This document shows positions 6,747 through 15,002 of a DNA stretch of 15,002 nucleotides, one piece after another. Numbering within the stretch: the stretch's first letter is position 1; each line of letters opens with the position of its first letter. This DNA is from Proteobacteria bacterium SG_bin9 (GTDB lineage: Bacteria; Pseudomonadota; Alphaproteobacteria; Rhizobiales; Xanthobacteraceae). A program made the position numbers and the translations under genes. Under the pieces are notes generated by a model that saw nothing but the letters and a program-made list of their open reading frames with translations, did no database searches and was not told where the DNA came from. The stretch covers positions 1 to 15,002 of the forward strand of contig LWDM01000072.1 in the NCBI GenBank assembly GCA_002083525.1. The letters are read 5' to 3'.

Positions 6747-9310
6747 GCAACGGATCGCCCGCACCGAACCGATCGATTTCAACGCTGGCGCTCCGATACG
6801 CGGCGCGCGAACTGCGCAGCGGCTTGCGCGGCTTCTACGTTTTCATCGCCTGTATCGCGCTCGGTGTGATGGCGATCTCCGGCGTCGGCTCGGTGGCGTC
6901 CAGTCTCGGCGACGGACTCGAGCGCGAGGGCCGCAAGTTGCTCGGCGGCGATGCCGCGTTCTCGCTGATCCAGCGCGAAGCAACGGCGCAGGAACGCAGT
7001 TTCCTCGAAGCGCGCGGAAAGGTCTCGGCGGCTGCGACCTTGCGCGGCATGGCCCGCACCAATGACAGCCAGTTCGCGCTGGTCGAATTGAAGGCCGTCG
7101 ACAATCTCTATCCGATGGTCGGCGAACTGGCGATCACGCCCGCGTTGCCCGCCGCCGATCTCTTTGCCGAGCGCGACGGGGCATTCGGCGCAGCGGCCGA
7201 TCCCGTGCTGTTGACGCGGCTCGGCGTCAAGATCGGTGACAAGGTGCGCGTCGGCAGCGCCACCTTTGCATTGCGCAGCGTCATCGACGCGGAGCCCGAC
7301 AAGCTCGCCGGCGGCATCGGCTTCGGGCCACGCCTCTTGATCAGCGATGCCGGATTGCGCGCGACGCAACTGCTGCAGCCGGGAAGCCTGGTGCGCTGGA
7401 CCTATCGCGTGCGGCTGCCGGACGGCGCCAACAACGAGAAGGCCGCGCAGGCGCTGATTGAAGCGACACGCGCGTCATTGCCTGAGGCCGGCTGGGAGGT
7501 GCGCTCGCGTGGCAATGCCTCGCCGCAGCTGGAGCGCAACATCGCCCGTTTCACTGAATTCCTCACGCTCGTCGGCCTCGCTGCGCTGCTGGTTGGCGGC
7601 GTCGGCGTTGCGAATGCGGTGAAGAGCCATCTCGATCGCCGCCGCGACGTGATCGCCACCTTCAAGGCGCTCGGTGCCACCGGCCGGGATGTTTTCGCGA
7701 TCTACCTGACGCAAGTCGCCGTGCTCGCGGTCGCCGGATCGATCATCGGCCTCACCATGGGCGCGGCGCTGCCCTTCGTCATCTCGAGCGTGTTCGGAAA
7801 AATTCTGCCGCTGCCGCTGGAAGCTTCGCTGCAACCCGGCGAACTCTTGCTGTCGTTGGTCTATGGCCTGTTGACTGCACTGGCGTTCGGGCTGTGGCCG
7901 CTGGCACGCGTGCATGATGTTCCGGTCGCGGCGCTCTTTCGCGACACGGTCGCCGGACAATCGCGCTGGCCGCGCAAGCGCTACATCCTGCTGATGGCCG
8001 TAGTCATCCTCGCGCTGGTCGCAGTCGCGGTCGGGCTCGCCTACGACAAGCGCGTGGCGGCGATCTTCGTCGCCTCGTCGGCGCTGGTGTTCCTGCTGCT
8101 GCGCGGCGTCGCCACCCTGCTGATGGCGACGGCGCGCCGCCTGCCTCGCCCGCGCATGACCATGCTGCGGCTTGCGATTGCCAACATCCACCGCCCCGGC
8201 GCACTGACGCCATCGGTCGTGATGTCGCTCGGCCTCGGCCTCGCCGTGCTGGTGACCGTCACCCAGATCGACGGCAATCTGCGCCGCCAGTTCATCGCCT
8301 CGCTGCCGGATCACTCGCCATCGTTCTTCTTCATGGACATTCCCTCGAACGAGGCCGATCGCTTCAACGCATTTTTGCAGGCGCAGGCTCCCGAGGCGCA
8401 TGTCGAGCGCGTACCGATGCTGCGCGGCCGCATCATGTCGGCGGGCGGCGTGAAGGCTGAAGATCTCAAGGCGACGCCGGATTCGAAGTGGGTGCTGCAG
8501 AGCGACCGCGGTCTCACCTACACCAGCGACATTCCGCGCGGCTCCAAGATCGTAGCCGGCCAGTGGTGGCCCGCCGATTACAACGGCCCGCCGCTGGTCT
8601 CGCTGGAGAAGCGCATCGCTGACGGCCTGGGGCTGAAAGTCGGCGATCCGATCGTGGTCAACGTGCTCGGCCGTGACATCGCGGGAACAATCGCCAATCT
8701 GCGGGTCATCGACTGGCAGAGTCTCGGCATCAACTTCATCCTCGTGTTCTCGCCCAACGCCTTCAAGGGCGCGCCGCACACCCATCTCGCGACCCTGTCG
8801 GAAGACAAGCCGAGCCCGGCGCACGATGCCGCCATCATCAAGTCGGTCGCCGACGCCTTCCCGATGGTGACGTCGGTCCGGGTGCGCGACGCGATCCAGA
8901 CCGTCGGCACAGTTGTCACAAATCTCGTACTCGCGATCCGGGGCGCCAGCTCCGTGACCCTGATTGCCGCCATTCTCGTGCTGGGCGGCGCGCTCGCCGC
9001 CGGCCACCGCCACCGGGTTTATGACGCCGTCATCCTGAAGACGCTGGGCGCTACCCGCGGCCGGCTGATCGGCGCCTATGCGCTGGAATACATGATGATC
9101 GGCATTTCTACGGCGATTTTCGCGGTGATGGCCGGTTCGGTTGCCGCCTGGCTGATCGTCAGCCGGCTGATGACCCTGAGTTTCGTATGGCAGGCCGACA
9201 GCGCCGCTGCCGTGGTCGCCGTTGCGCTGGCTGTGACAGTGGGTCTCGGCTTGGTCGGAACACTGCTCGCCCTTAACCAAAAAGCAGCCACGGTGCTTCG
9301 CAATTTATAG
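6743..9310 (+). CDS. FtsX-family ABC transporter permease, YbbP-like
   Basis: This 855-residue inner-membrane protein partners the preceding ATPase. Predicted membrane spans are about 31-51, 272-293, 321-350, 366-386, 414-434, 438-460, 488-508, 736-754, 782-805 and 821-845, giving ten. A large periplasmic domain lies after the first span (about 52-270) and another between 509 and 735. The two FtsX repeats share the cytoplasmic motif KALGATGRD (308-316) and KTLGATRGR (766-774), just after the second-domain span entries, which is diagnostic of the duplicated YbbP form. Length matches YbbP-type permeases (about 800-850). The start ATG overlaps the ATPase stop by four bases. Family knowledge: the substrate is not established; the esterase next door suggests lipid or lysolipid handling, which is inference. 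Confidence 0.92.
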   Translation: MSNGSPAPNRSISTLALRYAARELRSGLRGFYVFIACIALGVMAISGVGSVASSLGDGLEREGRKLLGGDAAFSLIQREATAQERSFLEARGKVSAAATLRGMARTNDSQFALVELKAVDNLYPMVGELAITPALPAADLFAERDGAFGAAADPVLLTRLGVKIGDKVRVGSATFALRSVIDAEPDKLAGGIGFGPRLLISDAGLRATQLLQPGSLVRWTYRVRLPDGANNEKAAQALIEATRASLPEAGWEVRSRGNASPQLERNIARFTEFLTLVGLAALLVGGVGVANAVKSHLDRRRDVIATFKALGATGRDVFAIYLTQVAVLAVAGSIIGLTMGAALPFVISSVFGKILPLPLEASLQPGELLLSLVYGLLTALAFGLWPLARVHDVPVAALFRDTVAGQSRWPRKRYILLMAVVILALVAVAVGLAYDKRVAAIFVASSALVFLLLRGVATLLMATARRLPRPRMTMLRLAIANIHRPGALTPSVVMSLGLGLAVLVTVTQIDGNLRRQFIASLPDHSPSFFFMDIPSNEADRFNAFLQAQAPEAHVERVPMLRGRIMSAGGVKAEDLKATPDSKWVLQSDRGLTYTSDIPRGSKIVAGQWWPADYNGPPLVSLEKRIADGLGLKVGDPIVVNVLGRDIAGTIANLRVIDWQSLGINFILVFSPNAFKGAPHTHLATLSEDKPSPAHDAAIIKSVADAFPMVTSVRVRDAIQTVGTVVTNLVLAIRGASSVTLIAAILVLGGALAAGHRHRVYDAVILKTLGATRGRLIGAYALEYMMIGISTAIFAVMAGSVAAWLIVSRLMTLSFVWQADSAAAVVAVALAVTVGLGLVGTLLALNQKAATVLRNL

Positions 9311-9441
9311 CAATTGCAGGCGGTTTCACGCCCGGCTAGAGTTTGCGGTGTGCTTCGCGCGACATTCAGCCGCGCGTTGAAGGTTGCAGCCAGTGTGTTA
9401 ATTTCCCACATGTGCAACGGGTTTAGGCGCTGACCCGCTCC

Positions 9442-9457
9442 CGCCGGAATTCCGGCG
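9442..9457. repeat. Perfect 16-bp palindrome upstream of the Bax-inhibitor gene
   Basis: CGCCGGAATTCCGGCG reads the same on both strands, with no spacer. It lies in the 230-base gap between the permease stop (9310) and the membrane-protein start (9541), about 84 bases before the latter. There is no T run next to it, so it is not an ordinary terminator. It could be an operator for a dimeric regulator or a chance GC-rich palindrome. The rest of the gap (AT-richer around 9390-9410) probably holds the promoter of the next gene, but I cannot fix one. Confidence 0.45.
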
Positions 9458-9540
9458 TTGATCGCTAGGCTCCTGAAGAAGAAATTCGCTCAGGCCCGCT
9501 CGCCCTTTAGCGGCGCCTGGACAACAACGGAGTTTCGACC

Positions 9541-10365
9541 ATGTCGGACTTTGATCGTAACTACGCCGCACCGGGCACGTCCCCGTTCGGCCGTGCCGCG
9601 ACCCGCGACGCAGCCGCCGTCGATGCGGGCCTGCGCGCGTACATGCTCAAAATCTACAACTACATGACGATCGGCCTGGCCATCACCGGCTTCGCCGCGC
9701 TCGGCGTGTACATGTGGGCTGTGACGGGTGATCCGACGCTCGCCGCCAAGTCGGCGACCGGCGCATCGATTGCCATGAAGAGCGGACAGTACCTGACGCC
9801 GTTCGGCTACACGATGTTCGTGAGCCCGGTGAAGTGGCTGTTCATCCTCGCGCCGCTGGTGATGGTGTTCGCCATCTCCTTCGGCATCAACCGGCTCCGT
9901 CCGGCGACCGCACAGATGCTGTTCTGGGCGTTCTCGGCGCTGATGGGCATCTCGCTGTCATCGATCTTCCTAGTGTACACGCACACCTCGATCGTGCGCG
10001 TGTTCTTCATCACCGCGGCGACGTTCGGCGCACTCAGCCTCTACGGCTACACGACCCGTCGTGACCTGAGCGGTATGGGTTCGTTCCTGATGATGGGCCT
10101 GTTCGGTATCATCATCGCGAGCCTCGTGAACCTGTTCCTGGCCTCGACGATGCTGCAGTTTATCGTCTCGGTGGTCGGCGTGCTGGTGTTCGCAGGCCTC
10201 ACCGCCTGGGATACCCAGCGGCTGAAGAACGAGTACATCTACGAGTACAGCGGCGCCGGTGGCGACGTTGCAGAGCGGGCGGCCATCAGCGGCGCTCTCT
10301 CGCTCTACCTGAACTTCATCAACTTGTTCACGCTGCTCTTGCAACTGCTCGGACAGAAGGAATAA
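9541..10365 (+). CDS. Bax inhibitor-1 / YccA (TMBIM) family membrane protein
   Basis: This 274-residue integral inner-membrane protein has a charged cytoplasmic N-terminus (about 40 residues) and seven predicted spans near 42-62, 98-118, 122-144, 147-167, 175-200, 202-222 and 250-270. The family signature FAGLTAWDTQRLKNEY follows the sixth span; the conserved aspartate there corresponds to a residue that takes part in the pH-sensing pair of Bacillus YetJ. Bacterial relatives are YetJ (a calcium leak channel) and YccA, a modulator of the FtsH protease; which role applies here cannot be told from sequence. Start ATG has CGGAG eight bases upstream. The gene is transcribed alone: a long upstream gap and a strong terminator just after it. 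Confidence 0.93.
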   Translation: MSDFDRNYAAPGTSPFGRAATRDAAAVDAGLRAYMLKIYNYMTIGLAITGFAALGVYMWAVTGDPTLAAKSATGASIAMKSGQYLTPFGYTMFVSPVKWLFILAPLVMVFAISFGINRLRPATAQMLFWAFSALMGISLSSIFLVYTHTSIVRVFFITAATFGALSLYGYTTRRDLSGMGSFLMMGLFGIIIASLVNLFLASTMLQFIVSVVGVLVFAGLTAWDTQRLKNEYIYEYSGAGGDVAERAAISGALSLYLNFINLFTLLLQLLGQKE

Positions 10366-10394
10366 GTCGATCCGATCAGGTGTCGAACTTCACG

Positions 10395-10426
10395 AAACCC
10401 CGGCCGAAAGGCCGGGGTTTTTGTTT
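10395..10426 (+). terminator. Rho-independent terminator after the Bax-inhibitor gene
   Basis: A perfect 11-bp stem AAACCCCGGCC/GGCCGGGGTTT (10395-10405 with 10410-10420) closes a stable GAAA tetraloop and is followed by a T-rich tail (TTTTTGTTT counted from 10418). It lies 30 bases after the stop codon at 10365 and isolates the gene from the acetyltransferase that starts at 10482. Confidence 0.92.
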
Positions 10427-10481
10427 GCAATGATGCCGTGACCGGGCATGATCGCATCTCTCCTCGCGACAATCCCGTGAC

Positions 10482-11018
10482 ATGCCCGATTTCGATATCA
10501 GACCCGCGGCCGCCGACGATCTCCCGACCATCACCGCCATCTACGCCCATGCCGTCCGCACCGGCACGGCGACGTTCGAACTCGACCCGCCCGACCTTGC
10601 CGAGATGACGTCACGCTTCTTGAAGCTGAAGCACGGCGGCTTCCCCTATCTCGTCGCCGCGCAGAACAGCGCCGTGCTCGGCTACGCTTACGCGGGCCCC
10701 TATCGGCCGCGGCCAGCGTATCGGTTCACTGTCGAGAACTCGGTCTACTTCACACCGGAAGCGCAGCGGCGGGGCATGGGCATCGTGCTGCTCAACGAAC
10801 TGATCGCACAAAGCACGCAGAGCGGTTTCCGTCAGATGATTGCGGTGATCGGCGACTCCGCCAATGCCGGCTCGATTGCCGTTCACACCCGTGCCGGTTT
10901 CGAGCTTATCGGCATCCACCGTAATGTCGGATTCAAGTTCGGACGCTGGCTCGACACGGTGATGATGCAGCGCGCACTTGGCGACGGCGGTACAATCGCG
11001 CCGGTGGAGCGAAGCTAG
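10482..11018 (+). CDS. GNAT N-acetyltransferase, phosphinothricin acetyltransferase-like (MnaT/YncA type)
   Basis: This 178-residue cytoplasmic GNAT-fold enzyme is expected to transfer acetyl from acetyl-CoA to the amino group of an amino acid or analogue. The acetyl-CoA loop is QRRGMG (residues 95-100, the Q/RxxGxG motif). The preceding strand TVENSVYF (83-90) carries E85, which aligns by position with the catalytic glutamate of phosphinothricin acetyltransferases (usually TVEDSVYV). The C-terminal part contains NAGSIAVHTRAGFELIG, the usual cofactor-side helix, then GFKFGRWLDTVMMQ, typical of this subfamily. Relatives act on methionine sulfone/sulfoximine or phosphinothricin; the natural substrate is unknown. 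The Shine-Dalgarno is weak. The stop is 6 bases from the stop of the converging DUF2794 gene, and no terminator lies between them. Confidence 0.92.
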   Translation: MPDFDIRPAAADDLPTITAIYAHAVRTGTATFELDPPDLAEMTSRFLKLKHGGFPYLVAAQNSAVLGYAYAGPYRPRPAYRFTVENSVYFTPEAQRRGMGIVLLNELIAQSTQSGFRQMIAVIGDSANAGSIAVHTRAGFELIGIHRNVGFKFGRWLDTVMMQRALGDGGTIAPVERS

Positions 11019-11024
11019 CGCGCC

Positions 11025-11399
11025 TCAAACCACCGCGAGTTTGCGATCGATCGCAAGCAGAACGCGGTCGAGATCGTTGCCGCGCCTGAGAATGAAGCCG
11101 CCTGCCGAGATCACGCTGTACGCGCCTTGGCGGCGCGCCAGACTCGGATCCTTCTCGATGCGATAGAGCGGGACTTCCGACGATCGCCGGAACACTGAGA
11201 ACACGGCGCGGTCTTTCATGAAATCGATGGCGTAGTCTCGCCACTCGCCGTCAGCGACCATGCGGCCGTAGAGATTCAGAATGCGATTGAGTTCGAGACG
11301 ATTGAAGGTGACGCGCTGAGGTACCGGGGCGGCGGCTGCGGTCGAGCGCTCCGCCCCGCGAATTTCGCCGGGCTCAGTATCCCCAGTCACTGAACTCAT
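11025..11399 (-). CDS. DUF2794 family protein, function unknown
   Basis: This 124-residue protein without signal peptide or membrane span matches the DUF2794 family, small conserved proteins of alphaproteobacteria. The first 28 residues are low in complexity (AAAAPVP) and the conserved part begins VTFNRLELNRILNLYGRMV, then EWRDYAIDF, AVFSVFRR, PLYRIEKDP and a C-terminal GFILRRGNDLDRVLLAIDRKL. The charged, compact make-up suggests a soluble cytoplasmic protein. No function is established for the family. The ATG has a full AGGAGG Shine-Dalgarno five bases ahead, the best in the window. It converges tail to tail with the GNAT gene. Confidence 0.9.
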   Translation of the reverse strand: MSSVTGDTEPGEIRGAERSTAAAAPVPQRVTFNRLELNRILNLYGRMVADGEWRDYAIDFMKDRAVFSVFRRSSEVPLYRIEKDPSLARRQGAYSVISAGGFILRRGNDLDRVLLAIDRKLAVV

Positions 11400-11410
11400 G
11401 GAGGCCTCCT
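11400..11410 (-). promoter_or_regulatory. DUF2794 ribosome binding site embedded in a palindrome
   Basis: On the minus strand the sequence is AGGAGGCCTCC immediately followed by ATG. The AGGAGG is a full Shine-Dalgarno and the five bases between it and the ATG (CCTCC) are its complement. GGAGGCCTCC (11400-11409) is a perfect 10-bp palindrome. It fixes the start codon firmly. A spacer that mimics the anti-Shine-Dalgarno end of 16S rRNA is unusual. Confidence 0.7.
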
Positions 11411-11542
11411 GTCATCAGTCCGACATGATCGACCTGTCGCCGCATTCCTGCAAGCTTTTCCTCGCTCAATGGCCGGTTGGAAAAATCACATTGCGGCCCG
11501 ATTTGCGCCAATCGACCGCCGCCGTGCGTTGCGAGCTTCCAA

Positions 11543-11672
11543 TCACTGCGACGGCCCGGTTCTTTCAGAACCGGATTCCTCAGCCCCCAGCCCCCCGGGG
11601 ATGTCAGAATCGGGCCTCGTCGCAGTGACCCCAACTACGCCTCAGACCAGCGCGAGCTGGTCTTTTTCTTTT
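11543..11672 (+). ncRNA. Candidate structured small RNA with its own terminator
   Basis: The 371 bases between DUF2794 and DUF1223 (11400-11770) hold no convincing protein gene. On the plus strand TCACTGCGAC (11543-11552) pairs with GTCGCAGTGA (11619-11628). GGCCCG (11553-11558) pairs with CGGGCC (11611-11616) after a 2-base bulge, and GTTCT (11559-11563) with AGAAT (11606-11610, one G-U). That makes 21 pairs. An exclusive alternative is the local hairpin CCGGTTCT-TTC-AGAACCGG (11556-11574). Fifteen bases after the long stem comes a clean plus-strand terminator. No plus-strand gene ends here. It does not look like tmRNA, SRP RNA or RNase P RNA, and I could not match it to 6S RNA. The 5' end and promoter are not identified, so the true start may lie upstream of 11543. 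An unexpressed inverted repeat or a 3' UTR of the acetyltransferase transcript are alternatives. Confidence 0.38.
11644..11672 (+). terminator. Orphan plus-strand Rho-independent terminator
   Basis: A perfect 8-bp stem AGACCAGC/GCTGGTCT (11644-11651 with 11656-11663) closes a GCGA tetraloop and runs into TTTTTCTTTT. On the minus strand no T run follows, so it works only for rightward transcription. The flanking protein genes on both sides (DUF2794 and DUF1223) read leftward; the nearest plus-strand gene ends 626 bases earlier at 11018. Confidence 0.82.
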
Positions 11673-11770
11673 CGGCATCCTGCAGACTCGATGACCAAGA
11701 GCGGGGCCGCGACAACGCCAACCGCGACGAGCGAGTCGCCGCACATCCATCTCAGCGGTGAAGAAAAGAG

Positions 11771-12559
11771 CTACTGCAGCGCTGTGTAAGCTGCACCCTT
11801 CATCGGGCCGGGCTTCTCGCGATTGCCGTCCTGCACGAACACGACAGCTGCATCGACGCCATCGCGGGTGATGTTCTCAAGTGGGACGCTCCAGCTCCCC
11901 GCCTTTCCGTTCCAGTCGCCGACCTTCAGCACATTGCGAACGACGTTGGTGTACGTCACCTCACGGCCGCGATTCTCGCCGCGTCCGATTGCGATCGGCA
12001 CCGAGCGGGACACCGCACATACCCAGATCTCGCCGCTCTCGTTCTCGCTCTTGGCTGCGGGCACGGAGACGTTGAGCTTGCCGTTGCCGATCGTCATGGT
12101 CACCGGCACCGACATGATCCCTGTGGCCTTGCGCGTCGACGCCACGGCGCTCTCAATGCTGTTACGATCGCTGCCGAGCACGTGCGCCGTTCCATTGACG
12201 ACCACCTGCGGCGTGTAGACCTCGCGATCGCCACGGACCAGCGAATAGGCTTTCTGGCGTGCGCTGAAGCGCGGATCGGCCAGCGTGTCTTTCCAGCCAA
12301 GGTAGTCCCAATAATCGATCGGCAGACTGATCGCGACGATCGAGGGGTCCTTCGCCAATTCGCCGAGCAGCTTGTCAGCCGCCGGGCAAGATGAGCAGCC
12401 TTGCGAGGTGAAGAGTTCGACGACCGCCTTGGGATCGCCGGCCGTCGCGGGTGTGGCGCCGACAACCATCGCGATCACGCCAACCGCAACACTCCAGCGC
12501 GAGAACCCTTCCGAGAAGCCCTCGATAAATGCTGGCACCAAGCCGGTCTCACCGGTCAT
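11771..12559 (-). CDS. DUF1223 family secreted thioredoxin-like protein
   Basis: This 262-residue protein has an N-terminal hydrophobic segment (SVAVGVIAMVVGA, about residues 23-35) and a likely signal cleavage after ATA near residue 40, which indicates export to the periplasm. The mature part starts AVVELFTSQGCSSCP, a thioredoxin-like first strand with a CxxC pair at C55 and C58. The stretch PIDYWDYLGWKD and YTPQVVVNG, with a cis-proline-type TP, complete the thioredoxin-like half; this is the DUF1223 pattern. Function is unknown; a thiol-redox role is inference. The ATG has GGAG nine bases upstream. It lies 113 bases downstream of acnA on the same strand, a neighbourhood I recall from other Hyphomicrobiales. 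An ATG further in would shorten the 20-residue leader before the signal. Confidence 0.9.
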   Translation of the reverse strand: MTGETGLVPAFIEGFSEGFSRWSVAVGVIAMVVGATPATAGDPKAVVELFTSQGCSSCPAADKLLGELAKDPSIVAISLPIDYWDYLGWKDTLADPRFSARQKAYSLVRGDREVYTPQVVVNGTAHVLGSDRNSIESAVASTRKATGIMSVPVTMTIGNGKLNVSVPAAKSENESGEIWVCAVSRSVPIAIGRGENRGREVTYTNVVRNVLKVGDWNGKAGSWSVPLENITRDGVDAAVVFVQDGNREKPGPMKGAAYTALQ

Positions 12560-12640
12560 CGCTTTTGTCTCCGCAAGGAACTGTCACCGGTCCCTGAAGG
12601 ACGAGAAGGCGACCTTTTCATAGGCCGCCCTCCAATCACC

Positions 12641-12670
12641 TGCCACTCACTTCGCGGTGAGACTGTGGCA
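12641..12670. repeat. Hairpin just downstream of acnA
   Basis: TGCCA (12641-12645) pairs with TGGCA (12666-12670) and the adjoining CTCAC (12646-12650) with GTGAG (12657-12661), leaving a TTCGCG loop and an ACTG bulge. It begins two bases after the acnA stop on the minus strand. No T run follows on either strand, so it is not a standard terminator; it could protect the acnA 3' end or set apart expression of DUF1223. Confidence 0.5.
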
Positions 12671-12672
12671 TA

Positions 12673-15002
<2,330 letters not shown>

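Noticed and set aside
7475..9280. 601-codon minus-strand open frame over the permease gene
   Set aside because: Its translation is mostly Q, R, D, H and A, the typical shadow of a GC-rich membrane-protein gene, and the permease has clear FtsX repeats on the other strand.
9310..9320. 11-base match (GCAATTGCAGG) to the complement of 3318-3328, considered as a dispersed repeat
   Set aside because: Matches of this length are expected by chance in 15 kb, and the core is a simple palindrome.
11691..11789. 32-codon plus-strand frame (ATG at 11691) after the orphan terminator
   Set aside because: It has no Shine-Dalgarno, lies after a terminator, overlaps the DUF1223 stop and has no recognisable sequence.

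Overview
The window looks like chromosome of a GC-rich alphaproteobacterium of the order Hyphomicrobiales (Rhizobiales), probably close to Nitrobacteraceae/Xanthobacteraceae (Bradyrhizobium, Rhodopseudomonas, Afipia and relatives). The basis is the Mdh and SucC proteins, the mdh-sucC-sucD order with zapE beside mdh, a DUF2794 gene, a DUF1223 gene directly downstream of acnA, and high third-position GC. This placement is from recalled family features, not from a search.

Layout. Positions 1-5174 read leftward on the minus strand: thpR, zapE, mdh, sucC, sucD and the first 23 codons of a universal stress protein that runs off the left edge. mdh is followed by a strong Rho-independent terminator only 35 bases before sucC. 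From 5303 to 9310 lies a divergent pair: a periplasmic SGNH/GDSL esterase (TesA-like, minus) against an ABC ATPase plus FtsX-type permease (YbbA/YbbP-like, plus). The start codons of the divergent genes overlap inside one CCATGG palindrome. Next on the plus strand are a Bax-inhibitor-1 family membrane protein with its own terminator and a GNAT N-acetyltransferase. DUF2794 (minus) converges on the acetyltransferase gene with 6 bases between the stops. A 371-base stretch without an evident protein gene (11400-11770) holds a long near-perfect inverted repeat and a plus-strand terminator that belongs to no plus-strand gene in that gap, so it is a candidate small RNA locus. The right end is DUF1223 (a secreted thioredoxin-like protein) and a 5'-truncated aconitase gene, acnA, both on the minus strand.

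How the genes fit together. Four genes are TCA-cycle enzymes (aconitase, both succinyl-CoA synthetase subunits, malate dehydrogenase). They may not share one history: SucC has the usual alphaproteobacterial form, SucD has motifs I associate with betaproteobacteria, and acnA is clearly more GC3-rich than its neighbours and looks Methylobacterium-like. The esterase plus ABC pair matches the divergent tesA/ybbA-ybbP arrangement known in Escherichia coli. I see no CRISPR array, insertion sequence, tRNA, rRNA, phage gene or recognisable defence system. The best candidates for something undescribed are the 11543-11672 RNA-like structure and the mosaic TCA genes.
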